This document shows, one piece after another, positions 51,701 through 58,250 of a stretch of 64,000 nt of DNA. The stretch is from contig CANRCD010000002.1 in NCBI GenBank assembly GCA_947629005.1, positions 62,001 to 126,000 on the forward strand, in the 5' to 3' direction. The number at the start of each line of letters is the position of its first letter. Within the stretch, counting starts at the first letter, position 1. The position numbers were made by a program, and so were the translations under genes. The notes beneath the pieces were generated by a model, which searched no databases, was not told the origin of the DNA, and was given only the letters and a program-made list of their open reading frames with translations. The DNA comes from an uncultured Clostridia bacterium. GTDB taxonomy: Bacteria > Bacillota > Clostridia > UMGS1883.

Positions 51701-51939
51701 TTGAGATGAACCGCGAGAGAACCATTACCACCGTGGGCGTACTCATGAGCGGCGACGAAACACAGGACTACACCATTTCCGTATCTCCCGACGGCAGCAA
51801 CTGGACGCCCGTTTACGCCGGTACCAGCGTTTCCGGCGAAATGGCCTACCACCCCTGCGAGGCTAAGGGTAAGTACGTTATGATTACCCTTTCCGCCGAA
51901 GGCAGAGTGGCCGAGGTTCAAGTATACGGCGCCGAGTAA
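48760..51939 (+). CDS. Large secreted GH105/GH88-type hydrolase with copper-amine-oxidase-like and F5/8C modules
   Basis: 1059 residues. Signal peptide to about 30 (ALAAPQA). Residues about 45-430 resemble unsaturated rhamnogalacturonyl hydrolases (GH105): WWWWADSLFMAMPIMSKMY, DTEEQLFHRDGKY and WARGSGWVFAGLARVL give the expected barrel and catalytic Asp. About 440-600 includes a copper-amine-oxidase-like module (DGYTCAPVRQVMEGLGYEIWY). Three F5/8C (discoidin-like) modules follow (about 645-765, 780-910, 930-1059), each with NAVDGNxxTxWAA or NAIDGSFSTSW, VIDLGSA and WASVAEIEVY-type endings. Probably pectin or rhamnogalacturonan oligomer processing outside the cell. Ala/Asn-rich, strongly biased codons suggest high expression. 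Confidence 0.83.
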   Translation: MKKVNVRALAAGLAASVAMTCLAGVSALAAPQAVGEAAQAVMPTRVEAIEAVERANDQWITANRNHGRSFWDNAAYHVGNMEAYFTTGIDVYRNYSEAWSIKNNWKGATSNNKSAWKGGASTGGYGEGQDWVLFGDWQICFQTYIDLYNDEIMQSQGKTKDDNKVARAIEVMSYQMSTGKTDWWWWADSLFMAMPIMSKMYVLTGDLEYLDKQYEWFKWAAETVDGGTKDGMWDTEEQLFHRDGKYIYPDHKTDNGKKDFWARGSGWVFAGLARVLSDMPTNYEHRDYFLDKYTQMAQGVARNQQPEGFWSRSILDRAHADGFESSGTSFFTYGLAWGINSGYLDRETYLDTALKGWYFLYNTALQSDGVVGYVQPIGENSKQSLNIGGRNTANFGVGAFLLAGCEISKLAGGVDGDKTDNQDLYPYLLRKLVGKYVIEVNTAHMFEGGVIHHHDEKNHNMQTYRSGETVMIPLCTIQNYMGNTVAENGNNVTITRSVKRGNSNVTHTVVLTKGSADYTVDGAPMKLPTAVENKDGYTCAPVRQVMEGLGYEIWYSPYSGTSRYVANNPMDALIVISEKVDPFFGCDANAVELLRWMLEVNHHYPTRPAQTARSYTVDKPVAPQSTSRTAPTGTKVNLSAGMLNAPTDEAPNPPANAVDGNTGTFWAAKKGSNMIIDLGSATVVSGVGVRMRSYDDGRVVYYGISTSADGSNYTSYFSGNCTEGGGAMEYTTTAANARYIRIETNGNSVSDWASVAEIEVYTGGSVNPALGKPQGGTASTAPTSKISLNGGMVKASAEPEAANPGRNAVDGNASTVWAAQGSANLVIDLGSAQTIGSVGVQMKNYAADGNGGRSVNYGISVSADGGSYTSVFNGSAAAGGGVMEVKPVGQSARYVKIDVNGSNEGEWASLAEVEVYTGGGAATGAGPAVMSSISSSPVGNLEKLKVAGSAIIVSENAPASNAIDGSFSTSWKGNANHSLVVEMNRERTITTVGVLMSGDETQDYTISVSPDGSNWTPVYAGTSVSGEMAYHPCEAKGKYVMITLSAEGRVAEVQVYGAE

Positions 51940-51965
51940 ATCAGATCGGATAAATAAAATTTGTA

Positions 51966-51994
51966 GGGGGTTCCCGCGCGGGAACCCCCTTTTA
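51966..51994 (+). terminator. Terminator after the 48760 gene
   Basis: GGGGGTTCCCGC directly followed by its complement GCGGGAACCCCC and TTTTAT; a 12-bp perfect dyad. Confidence 0.92.
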
Positions 51995-52008
51995 TATTAA
52001 AATAGTAC

Positions 52009-52037
52009 TTTACAATCGCCCAAAAATGTGGTAATAT
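52009..52037 (+). promoter_or_regulatory. Promoter upstream of the DUF6106-like gene and transporter operon
   Basis: TTTACA (52009-52014) and TAATAT (52032-52037), 17-bp spacing, 37 bp before the ATG at 52075. It may serve the whole run through 58231. No cobalamin-riboswitch-like sequence lies between it and the start. Confidence 0.55.
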
Positions 52038-52074
52038 AAACTTAGATATATAGAAGATTGAAGGAGGAAAAATA

Positions 52075-52578
52075 ATGTTTGAAAAATCGAAGGAGTTTGT
52101 GGCCCCAAAAGCCAAAACCGCCGGTGAGGTCGCGATTATCGCGGCGGCGTGGGTGGTTGTGGCCGCGGTGGTTGGCCTTATAATGTTCAAGGTCTCGTGG
52201 GTTGGCGGCATAAGCGCAATGCTTGTCGTCGTCCCGTTGTATCTGCAAAAGCTGTTCACCCGCGAATTTGCATACACCCTTGTTGGCGATAAGCTCACGG
52301 TTGATATTGTTGACTTCCGCCAGAATCGCACCTCCCTCGGTAATCCCGTTTTTCTTGAGAACCTTGAGGTCTGCGCCAAGGTGGACGATACCGCCCATAA
52401 CGACGCTCTCAAGGCTACATACGTTCAGACGGTGGAGGCCAGAACCTCCCCAAAGTCCAAAACGGCCTGCTTTGCCGCCTTTGAGAGGGACGGCAAGCGC
52501 AGTCTCGTGTACTTTGAACCCGTGGATATGCTTGTGGATGAGATGAAGAAGTACGCGGCGGACAAAATTTTTATATAA
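52075..52578 (+). CDS. Two-helix membrane protein (DUF6106-like), function unknown
   Basis: 167 residues: basic N-terminus, two adjacent helices (about 17-38 and 40-59), then a soluble domain (FAYTLVGDKLTVDIVDFRQNR..., CFAAFERDGKRSLVYFEPVDMLVDEMKKYA). It resembles DUF6106 proteins of Clostridia by pattern, but I am not certain. ATG follows GAAGGAGG. The next gene starts 34 bp later after a perfect 7-bp hairpin (TCGGGCG-GCT-CGCCCGA, 52581-52597) with no T tract, so the two are probably co-transcribed. Confidence 0.72.
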   Translation: MFEKSKEFVAPKAKTAGEVAIIAAAWVVVAAVVGLIMFKVSWVGGISAMLVVVPLYLQKLFTREFAYTLVGDKLTVDIVDFRQNRTSLGNPVFLENLEVCAKVDDTAHNDALKATYVQTVEARTSPKSKTACFAAFERDGKRSLVYFEPVDMLVDEMKKYAADKIFI

Positions 52579-52612
52579 AATCGGGCGGCTCGCCCGACAG
52601 AGGTGATTTTTC

Positions 52613-53407
52613 GTGAAAATTAAAAGAATTCTTGTGCTGCTGCTCTGTGTTTTGCTCGCGTCAAGCTCCGCCTTCGCCTATACTTACGGCTCCGGCGAAA
52701 GGTACAGTAAAAGCGATATTGTAGCTAAAATGGAAGAGCTTCTTGGCGGGGGCGGCCCTTCCGCGGCTGAGCCTGACCGAACGGAGGAGACCGCTAAAAC
52801 AGATAGCGGCTGGGTTTATCTCAGCGCCGACGCCTTTGTTATAGGCGGAGGCTTCGTTATTCTGCCCCAAAAGGTGCGGATAAGCGAGGGCGATACCGTG
52901 GCTGACGTAGTGTTCGATTACGTCAGCAGCGACGGCGAGACAGGATTAAACGCTGAATATTCCGGCAGCGCCGACAGAGATTTTTATCTCAAGTCGCTGC
53001 GCGCCTCGTCGCTGACCTTCAATGTAGACGAGGACTTTGCCGACTGGCTCGGCGATGTGACAGAATACTTCAAGCCCGAGAACCCGATGGACGGTATGCT
53101 CGGCGAAATGGACGTGACAGACCTTTCGGGCTGGATGTGCTTTGTCAACGGCGAGGCCGCTCCGGCGGGAATGTCCGACTGCGAGGTTAAAGACGGCGAT
53201 GTTATAATGCTGCGCTACACCGTGGCCGGCGGTATGGATATGGGCGGCGAGGCCTTTGGCTCCGCCGACAGGCCCTACGCCCGCGCGGTGCGTCTGGACG
53301 GCGTGGTAAAGGGCATAGCCGACGGCGATATTGACCTTTACGACAGCCTTGACGTTATAAACCGCGTTGATGTGACTCAGGGTGAGATAAATGGGCTTTT
53401 GCGTTAA
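52613..53407 (+). CDS. Exported DUF4430 (transcobalamin C-terminal-like) protein 1
   Basis: 264 residues from GTG 52613 (AGGTGAT upstream). Signal peptide to about 22 (SAFAYTYG). A low-complexity linker precedes a DUF4430-type domain at about 70-205 with VRISEGDTVADVVFDYVSSDG, a beta core, and the closing SGWMCFVNGEAA...CEVKDGDVIMLRYTV. DUF4430 is the fold of the beta-domain of intrinsic factor and transcobalamin. The last 60 residues are a further small unit. No membrane anchor at the C-terminus. Overlaps the next gene by 17 bp. Probably a secreted ligand-capture component for the ECF transporter encoded downstream (inference). Confidence 0.82.
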   Translation: MKIKRILVLLLCVLLASSSAFAYTYGSGERYSKSDIVAKMEELLGGGGPSAAEPDRTEETAKTDSGWVYLSADAFVIGGGFVILPQKVRISEGDTVADVVFDYVSSDGETGLNAEYSGSADRDFYLKSLRASSLTFNVDEDFADWLGDVTEYFKPENPMDGMLGEMDVTDLSGWMCFVNGEAAPAGMSDCEVKDGDVIMLRYTVAGGMDMGGEAFGSADRPYARAVRLDGVVKGIADGDIDLYDSLDVINRVDVTQGEINGLLR

Positions 53408-54677
53408 GCTTAAGCGGATAGCCGCCGCAATTTCTGCGGCGGCCGTCTTTTCCTGCGCCTACGCTGCCGGTCCGGAGGAGGTTGGCTCCGCCGCCAAGGC
53501 CGCCCTCGCCTACAAGCTGGGCGGCAAAGCCACTCTTGCCGAGGCCCTCACCCCGGGCGAGGATGACTGGTATGCCGTGGCCGCGGGAGAGGAGGCTGCG
53601 GGCTATCTTGAAAAGTTGGAAAGTTATGTGGCCGAAAGATATGCCGAAAGCGGCGGACTTGATGAGCACAAGGCAACCGAGTGGCACAGGGTGATACTGA
53701 CCGTCAGGGCCCTTGGAGGCAATCCTGAGAGCTTCGGCGGGGTCAATCTGGTAAGGGACGGAATAACAGAGCCCCTTGTTCCGCCCGAGAGGCAGGGTGT
53801 GAACGGCCTTGTGTGGGCGGCTCTCGCCGCGAAGGGCAGCGGTTCGCCCGAGGCCGAGGCCAAAATCGGCGAGTTTTGCTCTGCTCTGGCCTCCCGCCAG
53901 AACTCCGACGGCAGCTTTTCGCTCCGAGGTGCGGGCGACAGCGACCTCACGGCCATGGCCATCCGCGCGTTCTGCGGCGTGGCGGGCTTTGAAAATAACC
54001 TCGCGGCGGCACGCTCCGCGCTTGACGCCCTGCGCCTGCCAAGCGGGGGGTTTGCTTCGTCGGGCGTGGAAAACAGCGAAAGCTGCGCACAGGTCATTTT
54101 GGCTCTTTGCGAGTTGGGCGAAAGGCCCGACGCGGAGGCCGAAGTCCTGCTGAAATATCAAAACCCCGACGGCGGCTTTGCTCATCTTCCGGAAGGCAAA
54201 TCCAACAATATGGCCACCGCTCAGGCTCTGCTGGCCCTTGCTGCCTATGAAAGGGCCTGCGCTTTGGCATCCGCCGCGGAGGCTTCTGCCGAGGCGGAAC
54301 CCGTTTCCGAACAGGCGTACAAGCCTGTGCCGGAAGCCGCCTCCGTCCCCGAGACCGTGCCGGCCTCCGCGCCGGCAACTCCTGCGGAGGCTGAGGCTCC
54401 GCATCAGTCGGCGGCAGATACGAAAACGGAGCCCGCGCCCGAGACAGCCGTCCCCACGGAAGCTCCTGCCGAAACGCTTCACGAAGCGGCACCCGAGGCG
54501 GTCCCCGAAGAGGTTATCCCTATGGAAAGCGACGGCTCCGTAGGCGAAGCGAAGTCTAAGGAGAAGCAAAGCTCCGCCACAGAGAGGAAAGGACCGAACC
54601 GTCTGCCTGTTTCGGCGTTTTTGACCGGACTTGCGGCAGTCGTGGCGGCGCTTGTGATAATAAGGCTCAAAAAATAA
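53391..54677 (+). CDS. Exported alpha-toroid (prenyltransferase/squalene-oxidase-repeat) protein, C-terminally anchored
   Basis: 428 residues. Signal peptide to about 25 (SCAYAAG). About 30-285 is an alpha/alpha-toroid like that of terpenoid cyclases and of the alpha-domain of intrinsic factor/transcobalamin: repeats with NSDGSFSLRG, LPSGGFASSG and NPDGGFAHLP, each followed by a helix of AxAxxAL type. A Pro/Ala/Glu-rich stalk (about 295-395) leads to one membrane helix (LTGLAAVVAALVIIRLKK), so it is tethered outside. No catalytic DxDD motif is seen, so it is unlikely to be a cyclase. Sits between two DUF4430 genes. Confidence 0.82.
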   Translation: MGFCVKLKRIAAAISAAAVFSCAYAAGPEEVGSAAKAALAYKLGGKATLAEALTPGEDDWYAVAAGEEAAGYLEKLESYVAERYAESGGLDEHKATEWHRVILTVRALGGNPESFGGVNLVRDGITEPLVPPERQGVNGLVWAALAAKGSGSPEAEAKIGEFCSALASRQNSDGSFSLRGAGDSDLTAMAIRAFCGVAGFENNLAAARSALDALRLPSGGFASSGVENSESCAQVILALCELGERPDAEAEVLLKYQNPDGGFAHLPEGKSNNMATAQALLALAAYERACALASAAEASAEAEPVSEQAYKPVPEAASVPETVPASAPATPAEAEAPHQSAADTKTEPAPETAVPTEAPAETLHEAAPEAVPEEVIPMESDGSVGEAKSKEKQSSATERKGPNRLPVSAFLTGLAAVVAALVIIRLKK

Positions 54678-54725
54678 GCTCCGCGCTCCGAGCGCGGCGC
54701 CGTGAGCGGAAGGATTGGAACCAAT

Positions 54726-55220
54726 TTGAAAAAAAGGCTGATTTTTGTGGCGGCGGCGCTTGCGCTGGCGGCGGCGCTGGTTTTTATCTTTAATATAACC
54801 TCGCCGGATGAGTTTTTCTCAGGCGAAAGCCCCCTTTGGGAAAGCGGACCCTGCGCGGAGCTCTCCGTAGAATTCGGTGCGGAAAGGAGCGCCCTGCCGC
54901 CCGAACTGGAGGATTACGTCCCCGAGGACGGCATGATTATCGCGCCGGTAAAGCTGAGCCTCGGCGAGGACGAAACCGCGTGGGATCTGCTCATAAAGGC
55001 GGCTAAATACTATAAAATTCCCGTGGACGCTCAGGGTAGCGGAGCTTCGGTTTACGTCCGCGGTATAAACCAGCTTTACGAGTTCTCCGCCGGCGAGCTC
55101 AGCGGCTGGGTGTATTATGTGAACGGCGAACGGCCCTCGGCCGGCTGCGGAGCGTATGCCCTCAGCGACGGCGACGAGGTGCGCTTTGTGTTTACCGGCG
55201 GGGAGGGAGTTGTCGAATGA
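54726..55220 (+). CDS. Membrane-anchored DUF4430 (transcobalamin C-terminal-like) protein 2
   Basis: 164 residues. N-terminal signal or anchor helix (KKRLIFVAAALALAAALVF), then a DUF4430 domain: VKLSLGEDETAWDLLIKAAKYYKIPV, YVRGINQLYEFSAGELSGWVYYVNGERPSAGCGAYALSDGDEVRFVF described here by its conserved GWVYYVNG and DGDEV landmarks. The start is uncertain: TTG 54726 gives a typical signal start but its ribosome site is weak; GTG 54702 in the same frame adds eight residues. Stop overlaps the EcfT start (ATGA), a direct sign that it works with the transporter. Confidence 0.78.
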   Translation: MKKRLIFVAAALALAAALVFIFNITSPDEFFSGESPLWESGPCAELSVEFGAERSALPPELEDYVPEDGMIIAPVKLSLGEDETAWDLLIKAAKYYKIPVDAQGSGASVYVRGINQLYEFSAGELSGWVYYVNGERPSAGCGAYALSDGDEVRFVFTGGEGVVE

Positions 55221-56095
55221 ACCGGCTGCACCCGCTTTCCGTCTTTGCCCTTGTGATTTCGGCGGCGTTTATCTCCGCCCTGACTGCGGATCCGGTCACG
55301 CACGTCATAATACTGTCGTCCGGCCTCGCTGCGGCTGCAATTAACGGCGTCCGCCGTCCGTGGCTTTACCTGCTGCTGATACCGTCGGCGGCCCTTATAA
55401 ATCCGCTGTTTTCTCACCGTGGGGCCACTGCGTTGTTTTTCTTCGGCGTAACTCCCTTTACGCTGGAGGCTGTCCTTGCCGGACTTGGCTCGGGCGTGTG
55501 GCTCTGCGCCATGCTGCTGTGGTTCGCGGCTTACAGCCGAGTGATGACGGCTGACAAGCATCTTTACCTGTTTTCGGCCCTCACGCCAAGGCTCGGGCTC
55601 ACTCTTTCGGCGGCCCTTCGCTTTGTGCCGCTGTTTTTGCGGCGATTCCGCGAGATTTACCTTGCCCAGATGGCCATGGGCCTTTTCAGCGGCAAAAGTG
55701 CGGCGCAACGGCTGCGAGGGCGGCTGATGGCGTTTTCGGCGGCTTTCGACTGGGGCATTGAAAACGGAGTGGCAACAGCGGTTTCAATGCGCGCGAGGGG
55801 CTGCGGCGCCGCGCGCCGAACGTCCTATACTTTATTCCGATTAACTGCCGCCGACACGGCGGTAATATCCATATCCGTCATTTGCGCGGCGGTCATCACG
55901 GCAAATCGTTCGGCTTTGCGTTTCGTGTACTATCCCACGGTATCGGCTCTGCCTGCGGCGGCTCTGCCTCGGCTGGCCTGCCTGACGCTTTGCATAGTAC
56001 CTGTTTTCCTTTATTTTAAGGAGAGATTAGTGTGGATCTTGTCAGCTTCGAGAATTTCAGCTTTACATACGCCGGAGCCTCCGCTCCGGCCCTGA
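55217..56095 (+). CDS. ECF transporter transmembrane subunit EcfT
   Basis: 292 residues, about five helices. EcfT couples the ATPases to the substrate-binding S subunit. The cytoplasmic coupling region (about 130-200) shows RFVPLFLRRFREIYLAQMA and a second motif SMRARGCGA with the Ala-Arg-Gly triplet typical of EcfT. Overlaps the DUF4430-2 gene by 4 bp and the ATPase gene by 64 bp. The dedicated T, A and S set indicates a group-I-like, single-substrate ECF system. Confidence 0.88.
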   Translation: MNRLHPLSVFALVISAAFISALTADPVTHVIILSSGLAAAAINGVRRPWLYLLLIPSAALINPLFSHRGATALFFFGVTPFTLEAVLAGLGSGVWLCAMLLWFAAYSRVMTADKHLYLFSALTPRLGLTLSAALRFVPLFLRRFREIYLAQMAMGLFSGKSAAQRLRGRLMAFSAAFDWGIENGVATAVSMRARGCGAARRTSYTLFRLTAADTAVISISVICAAVITANRSALRFVYYPTVSALPAAALPRLACLTLCIVPVFLYFKERLVWILSASRISALHTPEPPLRP

Positions 56096-57642
56096 ACGGT
56101 GTCAGTCTGAGCGTGCGCCGCGGCGAAATACTGCTGCTCTACGGCGAAAACGGCAGCGGCAAAACCACGCTTTTAAACCTGATTAAGCCAGAAACGGCGC
56201 CGAAGGGAGTCTCCTCTGGCAGCGTAAAAAGAGGCTTTGCCCCCAATGGGGCGGGTCTCGTCACACAGGATCCCGAGATGCAGCTTGTGACGGACAGGGT
56301 CTGGCACGAGCTGGCTTTCGCCTGTGAAAGCCTCGGCTGGCCGCGTGAGAAAATACGCCGCCGCGTGGGGGAAACGGCGGCCTATTTCGGGCTTCAGCCC
56401 ATATTTCGCCGCGACACTGCTTCGCTCAGCGGAGGGCAGAAACAGCTTGTAAATCTTGCCGCCGCAGCGGTCACTGCTCCGGAATTGCTGCTGCTGGACG
56501 AGCCCACCGCTCAGCTCGACCCTTTGGCCGCCGAAAGCTTTATGAACACGGTGCGCCGCCTTAACCGCGAGATAGGAATAACCTTCGTAATTTGCGAGCA
56601 CAATACCGAAAACGCCTTTTATCTTGCCGACCGCACCGTCTATATGGAGGGCGGCCGCGTGGCGGGCGTGGCTCCGCCTCGGGAGCTTGGCCGCGTGCTC
56701 AAGGGAAAGCCCATGTTTGGCGGTCTGCCGTGCGCTTTGCGTATAGGCGCGGCCCTCGGTGCGGAAAGCCTGCCGCTGACCTCCGGCGAGGCGCGGGAGC
56801 TTGTCAGCCGGTATTCGGGGCCGCTTTGCCCCGAGGGGCACGCGGTAAAGACCTCCGGCGAGACTGTGCTGAAGGCAAAAGGCGTCGGCTTCCGCTATGA
56901 GGCGAATGGCGGAGAGATGCTACGCGGCGTCAGTTTGGAGCTTTGTCGGGGCGAAATATTCTCCGTTCTCGGGGCAAACGGCTCGGGTAAAAGTACGCTG
57001 CTGCGCGTACTGGCTGGATTGCTTCCTCCTACGTGCGGCAAGGCGATGTATATGGGAAAGAGTCTCAAAAGCTATGGGGCGGAGCTATACCGAGGCGGCA
57101 TAGCTCTGCTGCCGCAGGACGTGCGCGACTGTTTCACCGGCGATACTCTGGGCGAGGATTGGTCGTTAATGGCTAAAGCCTCGGGTTTTGGTGATTTTAC
57201 CCACCTTGCCGAGGAGCTTGGTCTTTCGGGCCTTATGGATACGCACCCCTATGATCTCAGCGGAGGCGAGCGGCAGAAGGCCGCGCTGGGTAAGGCGCTT
57301 ATGCGGCGTCCCCGCGTACTGCTGCTGGACGAGCCCGCTAAGGGGCTCGACGCCCCGTCGAGGACGGAATTTATCAAAATTCTCCGCTCGCTGGCGGGTG
57401 AGGGCGCGGCGATACTTCTCGTCACTCACGACGCAGAGCTCGCCGCGGCGGTCAGCAGCCGCTGCGCGCTGCTTTTTGACGGCGAGCTGCTTGCGTCAGC
57501 CCCACCGGAGGAGTTTTTTGGCGAAAACATATTCTTTACCACGCCCGCCGCGCGAATCAGCCGCGGAATATTCCAAAACGCCGTCACCGCCGAAAAAATT
57601 GCCGAGCTTTGCAGGCTGAACGGAGAAAAAAATGAACGGTAA
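56032..57642 (+). CDS. Fused ECF transporter ATPase (two ABC domains)
   Basis: 536 residues with two ABC ATPase domains in one chain, replacing separate EcfA1 and EcfA2. Domain 1: Walker A GENGSGKTT at 38-46, signature LSGGQKQ near 133, Walker B LLLLDEPTA near 153. Domain 2: Walker A GANGSGKST near 314, signature LSGGERQKAALG near 409, Walker B VLLLDEPAKG near 429. Both domains look catalytically complete. GTG 56032 follows AAGGAGAG inside the end of ecfT. Overlaps the S-component gene by 11 bp. Confidence 0.93.
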   Translation: MDLVSFENFSFTYAGASAPALNGVSLSVRRGEILLLYGENGSGKTTLLNLIKPETAPKGVSSGSVKRGFAPNGAGLVTQDPEMQLVTDRVWHELAFACESLGWPREKIRRRVGETAAYFGLQPIFRRDTASLSGGQKQLVNLAAAAVTAPELLLLDEPTAQLDPLAAESFMNTVRRLNREIGITFVICEHNTENAFYLADRTVYMEGGRVAGVAPPRELGRVLKGKPMFGGLPCALRIGAALGAESLPLTSGEARELVSRYSGPLCPEGHAVKTSGETVLKAKGVGFRYEANGGEMLRGVSLELCRGEIFSVLGANGSGKSTLLRVLAGLLPPTCGKAMYMGKSLKSYGAELYRGGIALLPQDVRDCFTGDTLGEDWSLMAKASGFGDFTHLAEELGLSGLMDTHPYDLSGGERQKAALGKALMRRPRVLLLDEPAKGLDAPSRTEFIKILRSLAGEGAAILLVTHDAELAAAVSSRCALLFDGELLASAPPEEFFGENIFFTTPAARISRGIFQNAVTAEKIAELCRLNGEKNER

Positions 57643-58231
57643 ATATATGCTTGCCGCCGTCGGGCTTTCGCTTTTGGTCTGCCTGCCGTGGCTCGCGCTT
57701 TACGAAAAGAAAAAGGCCTCCGTCACTGAGGCTGCTCTGGTGGCAGTCATGACGGCCTTCTCCACCGTGGGACGCGTGATTTTCGCGGCAGCGCCGCATT
57801 TCAAGCCCGTGACGGCTCTTGTAATCGTGACCGGAGCGTCGCTTGGTCCAAGCGCGGGCTTTGCGGCGGGCGCGCTGACGGCGGCGATATCAAATATGTA
57901 TTTCGGACAGGGGCCGTGGACATTTTTCCAAATGGCGGCTTGGGGCCTTATCGGTATGGCGGCGGGGTTTTTGGGAGAACATATACGGGGAATCCGCGGG
58001 CGGCTTGTCGCCTTCGGAGCGGTAAGCGGAGCGGCTTACTCGCTGCTGATGGATTTCTGCACTGCGCTGATGGCAGGAGACAGTCTGAGCCCGGCCAAAT
58101 ACGCGGCCTTCGCCGTGGCGGGTCTGCCGGTTACAGCGGTTTACGCGGCGTCCAACGCTGTGTTTTTGTGGATACTCGGGCGGCCCTTTTGCAGAAAGCT
58201 CGCCCGCATAAAGCGAAAGTACATACAATAG
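57632..58231 (+). CDS. ECF transporter substrate-binding S component
   Basis: 199 residues with about six helices, the size and topology of S components that bind vitamins directly. Contains AALVAVMTAFSTVGRVIFAAAPHFKPVTALVIV and GFAAGALTAAISNMYFGQGPWTFFQM-type segments (shown here by landmarks GRVIF, PHFKPV, NMYFGQGPW), which resemble the broad QueT/riboflavin/cobalamin-like S-component group. Specificity cannot be read from sequence; association with transcobalamin-like proteins suggests a corrinoid. ATG 57632 follows GGAG within the ATPase gene. Confidence 0.85.
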   Translation: MNGKYMLAAVGLSLLVCLPWLALYEKKKASVTEAALVAVMTAFSTVGRVIFAAAPHFKPVTALVIVTGASLGPSAGFAAGALTAAISNMYFGQGPWTFFQMAAWGLIGMAAGFLGEHIRGIRGRLVAFGAVSGAAYSLLMDFCTALMAGDSLSPAKYAAFAVAGLPVTAVYAASNAVFLWILGRPFCRKLARIKRKYIQ

Positions 58232-58250
58232 CTTCGAGGGGGAACGAAGG

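Noticed and set aside
51940-52612. Cobalamin riboswitch upstream of the DUF4430/ECF operon
   Set aside because: I looked for the conserved B12-box type sequence and its long helix set; only a terminator, a simple promoter and one short hairpin are present. Corrinoid specificity therefore rests on protein folds alone.
53391-54677. Terpene cyclase or prenyltransferase activity for the toroid protein
   Set aside because: It is exported and membrane-tethered with a long Pro/Ala/Glu stalk, lacks DxDD or zinc-ligand motifs, and sits among transporter and DUF4430 genes.
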